In this document: piece by piece, positions 59,148 to 64,000 of the stretch
Layout: every line of letters starts with the position of its first letter
Position numbering within the stretch: the first letter of the stretch is position 1
From: Thermoanaerobaculia bacterium
GTDB lineage: Bacteria > Acidobacteriota > Thermoanaerobaculia > Multivoradales > Multivoraceae
Length of the DNA stretch: 64,000 nt
Assembly (NCBI GenBank): GCA_022822365.1
Contig: JAJEBV010000008.1
Coordinates: forward strand, 105,524 to 169,523
Direction: 5' to 3'
Program-made: the position numbers and the translations under genes
Notes under the pieces: model-generated
Told to the model about the DNA's origin: nothing
Seen by the model: only the letters and a program-made list of their open reading frames with translations
Database searches by the model: none

Positions 59148-59996
59148 ATGTACCCAGCCCAATTCGATTACCGCCGCGCCGGATCGGTCGATGAAGCCCT
59201 CGGCCTGCTGCAGGAGAACGAGGACGCGAAGCTCATGGCCGGCGGCCACAGCCTGATCCCGATGATGAAGCTGCGACTCGCGCAGCCGCCCGTCGTCATC
59301 GACATCGGCCGCCTCGACGAGCTCAGGGGCATCTCCGAAGCGGGCGGCTCGGTCCGGGTCGGCTCGCTGACCACCCACGCCGACATCGCGGCTTCCGACG
59401 TGCTCGCGGCCCACTGTCCGGTGCTCGCCGAAGCGGCCGGCCACATCGGCGACGCCCAGGTCCGCAACCGCGGCACGATCGGCGGCAACATCGCCCATGC
59501 CGACCCGGGCTCCGACATACCCCCCGTGCTCGTCCTGCTCGGCGCGTCCGTCCATCTCCAATCCCCCTCCGGCACGCGCTCGGTCGCCGCGGGCGACTTC
59601 TTCCAGGACCTGCTGATGACCGACGTCGGCGAGGACGAGATCCTCACCCACGTCGACGTCCCGGCCCTCGGCGCCGGCACCGGCTCCGCCTACCTCAAGT
59701 TCGAGCACCCGGCCTCCGGCTACGCCGTCGTCGGCGCCGCGGCTTCCGTCACCGTCCAGGACGGCCGCTGCACCGCCGCCGGCCTGGTCGTCGGCGGCGT
59801 CGGCGCCGTTCCGACCGCAGTCGACGTCTCAAGCCTCGTCGGCACCGACCTCTCCGACGACGCCATCGCCGCCGCAGCCTCCGGCCTCGACACCGAAGAC
59901 CCCATCGGCGACATCTTCGCCTCCGGCGACTATCGCGTCCACGTCGGCAAGGTCTACGGCAAGCGCGCGCTGGCGGCGGCTCGCGACCGGGCGTAG
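59148..59996 (+). CDS. coxM: Molybdenum hydroxylase, FAD subunit (CoxM-type)
   Basis: 282 residues. FAD-binding motifs are AGGHSLIPMMKLRL (about 31-44) and TIGGNIAHADPGSDIPP (about 112-128), with the CO-dehydrogenase flavoprotein C-terminal domain ending in VGKVYGKRALAAARD. It completes the coxG-S-L-M set and oxidises the Fe-S subunit, passing electrons to the respiratory chain. Separation from coxL is 61 bases; a short hairpin repeat (S3) starts just after the stop. Confidence 0.94.
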   Translation: MYPAQFDYRRAGSVDEALGLLQENEDAKLMAGGHSLIPMMKLRLAQPPVVIDIGRLDELRGISEAGGSVRVGSLTTHADIAASDVLAAHCPVLAEAAGHIGDAQVRNRGTIGGNIAHADPGSDIPPVLVLLGASVHLQSPSGTRSVAAGDFFQDLLMTDVGEDEILTHVDVPALGAGTGSAYLKFEHPASGYAVVGAAASVTVQDGRCTAAGLVVGGVGAVPTAVDVSSLVGTDLSDDAIAAAASGLDTEDPIGDIFASGDYRVHVGKVYGKRALAAARDRA

Positions 59997-60004
59997 GCGT
60001 AGCT

Positions 60005-60066
60005 GTAGGCTCGTCGCTTCGCGACTCGCGCCTTTGGGGCGCGTTGTGGCGGCCGGGCTTAGGCCC
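60005..60066 (+). repeat. Hairpin-rich 3' segment, possible repeat copy S3
   Basis: Directly downstream of coxM. It holds TCGTCGCTTCGCG (shared with S1 in almost the same form), the stem GTCGC-TTC-GCGAC, the stem GCGCC-TTTGG-GGCGC and GCGGCCGGGCTTAGGCCCGC. It is related in layout to S1 and S2 but diverged. Together with element B (60067-60241) it fills most of the 324-base non-coding stretch after coxM; the remainder (60242-60320) shows nothing recognisable. Confidence 0.45.
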
Positions 60067-60241
60067 GCCTGCGGAGAGGCCGGGGGGAGGGTCCCAGCGG
60101 ACGCTCACGCTTGATTGGTGGATGGGGGTTCAGCGCTCGCTTCGGTCGGCTGCGCTGCGATGGGCCGTTGGTCGGGGGGACGATCTCGGGAGACGCTTGC
60201 CTCCAGCCCGCTGGGACCCTCCCCCCGGCCTCTCCGCAGGC
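60067..60241 (-). repeat. Long palindromic repeat element, copy B (inverted relative to A and C)
   Basis: The terminal 34 bases (60067-60100 and 60208-60241) are perfect inverted repeats, the longest uninterrupted stem of the three copies. The interior carries the 24-base core at 60133-60156 as the reverse complement of that in A and C. The outer arm sequence (GGAGAGGCCGGGGGGAG) differs between copies while pairing within each copy is kept, which indicates selection for the fold or recent palindrome formation. Confidence 0.9.
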
Positions 60242-60320
60242 TGGATGGCGTCGGTTGCCAGTGTGACGGAGATCGTTCGCCGTGGCCGACCGGTGATGCG
60301 CCGGTGTTCTCACCGAAGCA

Positions 60321-60713
60321 ATGGATGACGCTGCTCGAGGTTCTCGCCTGCATCGGACCCGCCGCAGCGACGCCGCGACCGCTCGATACGAGAAAGCTGT
60401 CGCTCGGCGATCCGGCGACCCGCTTCGGCTGGCCCATGCCATCCGGCATCTCGGCGACACTCATCGTCGAGCCCGGCGGCTGGCCGAGGCCGAAGCTTGC
60501 TACGACGAAGCGCTGGCCCTCTACGCCGCCAAAGACGAGCCTCCGACGCTCGCCTACGCGAACGCCATCCGACCGATGGCGATCCTCAAGGAAGCTCTCG
60601 GCGAGACCGGCGAAGCCCTGCACCTGTGGCAACAGGCGAAGTCGCTCTACGCCGCTGTTCCCGTCGCCGCCGGCGTGGCGGAATGCGAGAAGAACCTGGC
60701 CCGACTCGGCTGA
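60321..60713 (+). CDS. Small tetratricopeptide-repeat protein, possibly N-terminally shortened
   Basis: 130 residues of which about 100 form two to three TPR-like units: DAATARYEKAVARRSGDPLR, LAHAIRHLGDTHRRARRLAEA, EACYDEALALYAAK, and YANAIRPMAILKEALGETGEA. It resembles small bacterial stand-alone TPR proteins that begin with an MDD-type N-terminus. No ribosome site is obvious. It is bracketed by palindromic elements B and C in opposite orientations, so it may be a passenger or a gene that lost its promoter. Protein partners are unknown. Could also be a remnant of a longer TPR gene. Confidence 0.5.
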   Translation: MDDAARGSRLHRTRRSDAATARYEKAVARRSGDPLRLAHAIRHLGDTHRRARRLAEAEACYDEALALYAAKDEPPTLAYANAIRPMAILKEALGETGEALHLWQQAKSLYAAVPVAAGVAECEKNLARLG

Positions 60714-60836
60714 GTCTCCGAACCGCTCGGCGCCGGCGCACCCAGTGCGTGGCCAAGAGAGCCATTGCACCTCTGGTCCCACAATCAGCTCGCTAGCGAC
60801 AGGACTGGCGCCGCCTGACGCCCTCCAGCCTGCGCA

Positions 60837-60996
60837 GGGTCCGAAGGGGAGGGTCCCAGCGGGCTGGAGGCAAGCGATGCCCGGTGCCCTCTCATGAACC
60901 AACACCCAACCGGAGCGCAGCCGACCGAAGCGAGCGCTGAACCCCCATTCACCGAGAAAGCGCGAGCGTCCGGTGGGACCTTACCCCTTCGGACCC
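60837..60996 (+). repeat. Long palindromic repeat element, copy C (degenerate)
   Basis: Outer arms GGGTCCGAAGGGG (60837-60849) and CCCCTTCGGACCC (60984-60996) pair perfectly; the inner continuation has one insertion and a few mismatches. The conserved 24-base core is at 60914-60937. Same orientation as copy A and opposite to B. Most of the 371-base gene-free stretch 60714-61084 is this element; the flanks show no further feature. Confidence 0.85.
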
Positions 60997-61084
60997 GGAG
61001 AAGGCGGGTGCAGCCGACGACACCGCGCCAACCGAACCGACGCCGCCGCTCGGCGATGCGGCGCAGCCGCGTCCGACGACGGTT

Positions 61085-62263
61085 TCAGTAGCTGCGGGGC
61101 AGGCCCAGCACGTGCTGGGCCAGGTACGTGAGCACGAGGTTCGTCGAGATTGGGGCCGTCTGGAAGAGGCGGCATTCGCGCCACTTGCGTTCGATGTCGT
61201 ACTCCGTGGCGAAGGCGAAGCCGCCGAAGGTCTGGAAGCAGGTGTCGCCGGCTTTCCAGGCGGCTTCGGAGGCGAGGAGCTTGGCGCTGTTCGCTTCGGC
61301 GCCGCACTCGCGGCCGGCGTCGTAGAGGGCGGCGGCCTTGCGGACGATCATCTCGGCGGCGTCGGTCTCCGCGTGGGCGCGGGCGATCGGGAACTGGATG
61401 CCCTGGTTCTGGCCGATCGGACGGCCGAAGACCTCACGCTCGTTGGCGTACTCGACGGCGCGGCGGATGAAGTAGCGAGCATCGCCGATGGCCTCCGAGG
61501 CGAGGAGTATGCGCTCGGCGTTCATGCCGCTCAGGATGTACTTGAAACCGTGGCCCTCGTCGCCGATCCGGCTGGACACCGGAATGCGCAGATTGTCGAA
61601 GAAGACCTGGGTCGTGCCGTGGTTGATCATCGTGTCGATCGGCTGAATCTCCAGGCCGTTGCTGCGGGCCTCGCGGAGATCGACGAGGAACACGGACAGG
61701 CCACGTGAACGCTTCTCGACCTGGTCGGCCGGCGTCGTGCGGGCGAGCAGGATCATCAGATCCGAGTGGAGCGCCCGGCTGGTCCAGATCTTCTGACCGT
61801 TGACGATGTAGCTGTCGCCGTCGCGGACCGCCGTGGTCCTGAGCTGCGTGGTGTCCGAACCCGTCACCGGCTCGGTGACGCCGAACGCCTGCAGTCGCAG
61901 TTCGCCGCTCGCGATCTTCGGCAGGTACTGCCGCTTCTGCTCGTCGCTGCCGTGGCGCAGCACCGTGCCCATCGTGTACATCTGGGCGTGGCAGGCGGCG
62001 GCGTTGCAGCCGCTCGAGTGGATCGTCTCGAGGACCACGCTTGCGGCGCGCAACGGCAGACCGGAGCCCCCGTACTCCTCGGGAATCAGGCAGCCGAGGT
62101 ACTCATGCTCGGTCAGCGCTCGCACGAACTCCGTCGGGTACTCGGCGGCGGCGTCCAGCCGACGCCAGTACTCGCCCGGGAACTGCTCGCAGATGCGGCG
62201 GACCGGGTCGCGGAGGAAGGCGTAGTCGTTCTCGATCGAAACGTGGAGGTCGCTGTCGCTCAT
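61085..62263 (-). CDS. Acyl-CoA dehydrogenase family protein
   Basis: 392 residues from the ATG at 62263 (MSDSDLHVSIEN). Signatures are FGVTEPVTGSDTTQLRTTA and YIVNGQKIWTSRALHSDLM for the FAD/substrate site, and GFKYILSGMNAERILLASEA with AVEYANEREVFGRPIGQNQG for the C-terminal helical domain. The Glu of the usual YEGTSEI motif near the end is replaced (RLFQTAPISTNLV), but an AER Glu in helix G is where isovaleryl-/long-chain-type enzymes keep their base. Reaction: alpha,beta-dehydrogenation of an acyl-CoA, substrate unknown. A frame to 62326 reads into non-coding repeat DNA. Confidence 0.91.
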   Translation of the reverse strand: MSDSDLHVSIENDYAFLRDPVRRICEQFPGEYWRRLDAAAEYPTEFVRALTEHEYLGCLIPEEYGGSGLPLRAASVVLETIHSSGCNAAACHAQMYTMGTVLRHGSDEQKRQYLPKIASGELRLQAFGVTEPVTGSDTTQLRTTAVRDGDSYIVNGQKIWTSRALHSDLMILLARTTPADQVEKRSRGLSVFLVDLREARSNGLEIQPIDTMINHGTTQVFFDNLRIPVSSRIGDEGHGFKYILSGMNAERILLASEAIGDARYFIRRAVEYANEREVFGRPIGQNQGIQFPIARAHAETDAAEMIVRKAAALYDAGRECGAEANSAKLLASEAAWKAGDTCFQTFGGFAFATEYDIERKWRECRLFQTAPISTNLVLTYLAQHVLGLPRSY

Positions 62264-62293
62264 GGCGGGTGATGGTAGCGCTAGCGCGGCAGG

Positions 62294-62350
62294 AATCGTC
62301 GCCGCTTCGCGGCGCGTTCTCTCCACGGGTCAGAAGACCCGCGCACCCAG
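62294..62350 (+). repeat. Short hairpin repeat, copy S2
   Basis: Close relative of S1 (47257-47314): CGCTTCGCGGCG, then the hairpin CGGGTC-AGAA-GACCCG and the identical 15-base end GACCCGCGCACCCAG. It lies in the 98-base gap between pyruvate kinase (stop at 62362) and the acyl-CoA dehydrogenase start, so again next to a gene 3' end, but reading antisense to that gene. Confidence 0.65.
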
Positions 62351-62361
62351 TTGGCCGGCAG

Positions 62362-63813
62362 CTACTGCGGACGGACGCGGTGAATCCGCATCAGGTTTGT
62401 CGGCGGCCGATCCTGGATCGGGTCGCCCATCAGCAGCACGATCATGTCGCCGGGCAGCGCCAGATTACCGACCAGGAGTTGCCGGTCGACCATCGCGACG
62501 ACCTCGTCGTGGTGGTAGACCTCCTGGTCCATCTTCACGGAGTGAACGCCCCAGACGAGTTGGAGCTCGCGCATCGACCGCGATTCGCGCGTGAAGGCGA
62601 AGACCGGCGTCGACGGCCGGCGGCAGGCGACCTGGCGAGCGGTGAAGCCGCCCTGGCTGAGGACGACGATGCCCTGAGCGGTCAGGTGACGCGCCGAGAG
62701 GATCGCCGCGGCGGAGACCGTCTCGGGGATCTCCAGGGTGCCCGGACGGTGCGGCGGCTCGATGTCGTACGGACCGACTTCCATCGTATGGAAGCCCACC
62801 GGCTGCGACGTGTGCTTCGCGAGGTTGTAGCGCTCCGACTCGGTGATGATGCGGTGCATCGTCTGGACCGCCTCGAGCGGGTAGCGCCCGGCGGCGCTCT
62901 CGCCGGAGAGCATCATCGCGTCGGCGCCGTCGAACACCGCGTTGGCCACGTCCGAGGACTCGGCGCGGGTTGGACGCGGATGTTCGATCATCGACTCGAG
63001 CATCTGGGTCGCGACGATCACCGGACGGGCGTGCCGCCAACCGGTCTCGATGATCCGTTTCTGCACGACGGGCACCTGGTGCAGTGGGATCTCCACTCCC
63101 AGGTCGCCACGCGCAACCATCACCCCGTCGGACTCGAGCACGATCTCGTCGAGGTGGTCGAGCGCCCGGCGTCGTTCGAGCTTGGCGATGATCTGCAGCG
63201 GCCGGCCCGCCTCTCGCGACGCTTCCCGCACCTGGACCACGTCCGCCGGCGTACCGATGTAGCTCGCCGCGAGAAAGTCGGCGTCCTCCTCCACCGCCAT
63301 CCGAATGTCGTCGATGTCCTTCGCGGAAATCCGGAACGGCAGATGACTGTCCGGCAGGTTGACGCCCTTGCGGCTCGACACGGCGCCGCCGACGATGACT
63401 TCCGCCTCGATCCTGTCCTCGTCCTTCGAGCGCACCTCCAACTGAACTCGGCCGTCGTCGATCAGGATCTGTTCACCCGGCCTGACGTGCCGGACCATGT
63501 CCCGGTCGAGAGGCAGATCCGCCTCCGCGCTCGCGCCCAGGCCGACCACGTCGCCCTCCTTGAGCATCCGCGCCCCCTCGAAGTGATCGAGCCGGTGGCG
63601 GGGACCCATCAGGTCAACCATCACGCCTACGGACCGGCCGGCCTCCTCGCTGACTGCCCGTACGAGGCGAATCAGACGCCGGTGTTCTTCCCTGGTGCCG
63701 TGGGACTGGTTCAACCGGACGACGTTGACGCCGGCACGGATCAGACGCGCGAGAGTCTTCTCGCTCGAACTGGCCGGGCCGATCGTGGCAACGATCTTGG
63801 CTCGACGCTGCAC
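62362..63813 (-). CDS. pyk: Pyruvate kinase
   Basis: 483 residues from a GTG start at 63813, the normal length. It converts phosphoenolpyruvate and ADP to pyruvate and ATP. Seen are KIVATIGPASSSEKTL, NVVRLNQSHGTREEHRRLI (the K+-site RLNxSHG, with Gln for the usual Phe), VMVARGDLGVEIPLHQVP with the catalytic region, and PVIVATQMLESMIEHPRPTR and ADAMMLSGESAAGRYPLEAV. The gene is 25 bases from the convergently oriented end of the GAPDH gene on the same strand, giving adjacent glycolytic genes. Confidence 0.96.
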   Translation of the reverse strand: MQRRAKIVATIGPASSSEKTLARLIRAGVNVVRLNQSHGTREEHRRLIRLVRAVSEEAGRSVGVMVDLMGPRHRLDHFEGARMLKEGDVVGLGASAEADLPLDRDMVRHVRPGEQILIDDGRVQLEVRSKDEDRIEAEVIVGGAVSSRKGVNLPDSHLPFRISAKDIDDIRMAVEEDADFLAASYIGTPADVVQVREASREAGRPLQIIAKLERRRALDHLDEIVLESDGVMVARGDLGVEIPLHQVPVVQKRIIETGWRHARPVIVATQMLESMIEHPRPTRAESSDVANAVFDGADAMMLSGESAAGRYPLEAVQTMHRIITESERYNLAKHTSQPVGFHTMEVGPYDIEPPHRPGTLEIPETVSAAAILSARHLTAQGIVVLSQGGFTARQVACRRPSTPVFAFTRESRSMRELQLVWGVHSVKMDQEVYHHDEVVAMVDRQLLVGNLALPGDMIVLLMGDPIQDRPPTNLMRIHRVRPQ

Positions 63814-63838
63814 GATCCAGATCCCCTGTTCTGCCGGT

Positions 63839-64000
<162 letters not shown>

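Noticed and set aside
60115..60897. 260-residue plus-strand frame across elements B and C region
   Set aside because: Its translation crosses the palindromic arms and overlaps the TPR frame, which has recognisable repeats; considered a shadow.

Overview
The window is a GC-rich, gene-dense stretch of a Gram-negative bacterial chromosome holding about 50 protein genes. I saw no rRNA, tRNA, CRISPR array, phage or transposase gene. The Oar-like TonB-dependent receptor with a carboxypeptidase-regulatory N-terminus, the TPR-bearing sulfatase-fold lipoprotein, the ECF sigma/VWA pair, the form II cox-type molybdenum hydroxylase and the UGSC-family selenoprotein together suggest an aerobic heterotroph of Acidobacteriota or a nearby phylum. 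That placement is inference; no marker gene proves it.

Layout. 1-4.7 kb: 3' end of a glutamate dehydrogenase, a Na/Ca exchanger and single-chain GcvP. 4.7-9.2 kb (minus): citramalate synthase behind a SWIM-SNF2 helicase. 9.3-10.5 kb: a serine hydrolase. 10.5-19.9 kb: an ilvE-ilvB-ilvN-ilvC-leuA-leuC-leuD-leuB operon preceded by a promoter, a 22-codon leader peptide almost saturated with Leu/Val/Ile codons and a strong terminator, which is a textbook-like attenuator. 20-28.5 kb: LuxR-type regulator, UppP, FKBP isomerase, a two-component system, a hydrolase, a sulfatase-fold/TPR lipoprotein and a small membrane methyltransferase. 28.5-31.9 kb: homocysteine methyltransferase and MetY, divergent, with a long palindromic repeat between them. 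31.9-36.4 kb: VWA protein with its ECF sigma factor, then a sugar isomerase-like and a VOC protein. 36.4-41.7 kb: TonB-dependent receptor and a DASS-type transporter with four RCK_C-like domains. 41.7-47.3 kb: two SDRs, a P1 peptidase, an M20 deacylase and a class III aminotransferase. 47.4-50 kb: thiolase plus an HMG-CoA-synthase-like/DUF35 fusion. 50-53.8 kb: a branched-chain amino acid type binding lipoprotein, a histidine phosphatase and a thioredoxin-fold fusion. 53.9-60 kb: a UGSC selenoprotein with in-frame UGA and SECIS-like hairpin, an MBL hydrolase and coxG-coxS-coxL-coxM. 60-64 kb: repeat elements around a small TPR gene, acyl-CoA dehydrogenase, pyruvate kinase and the C-terminus of GAPDH.

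How it fits together. Citramalate synthase plus LeuCD/LeuB can feed 2-oxobutyrate into IlvBN/IlvC/IlvE, so isoleucine, valine and leucine synthesis is nearly complete here; only dihydroxyacid dehydratase (IlvD) is missing. MetY and the methyltransferase form a methionine-synthesis pair. The most unusual parts are the UGSC selenoprotein neighbourhood, the ilv attenuator, and a family of three roughly 160-180 bp perfect or near-perfect palindromic elements.
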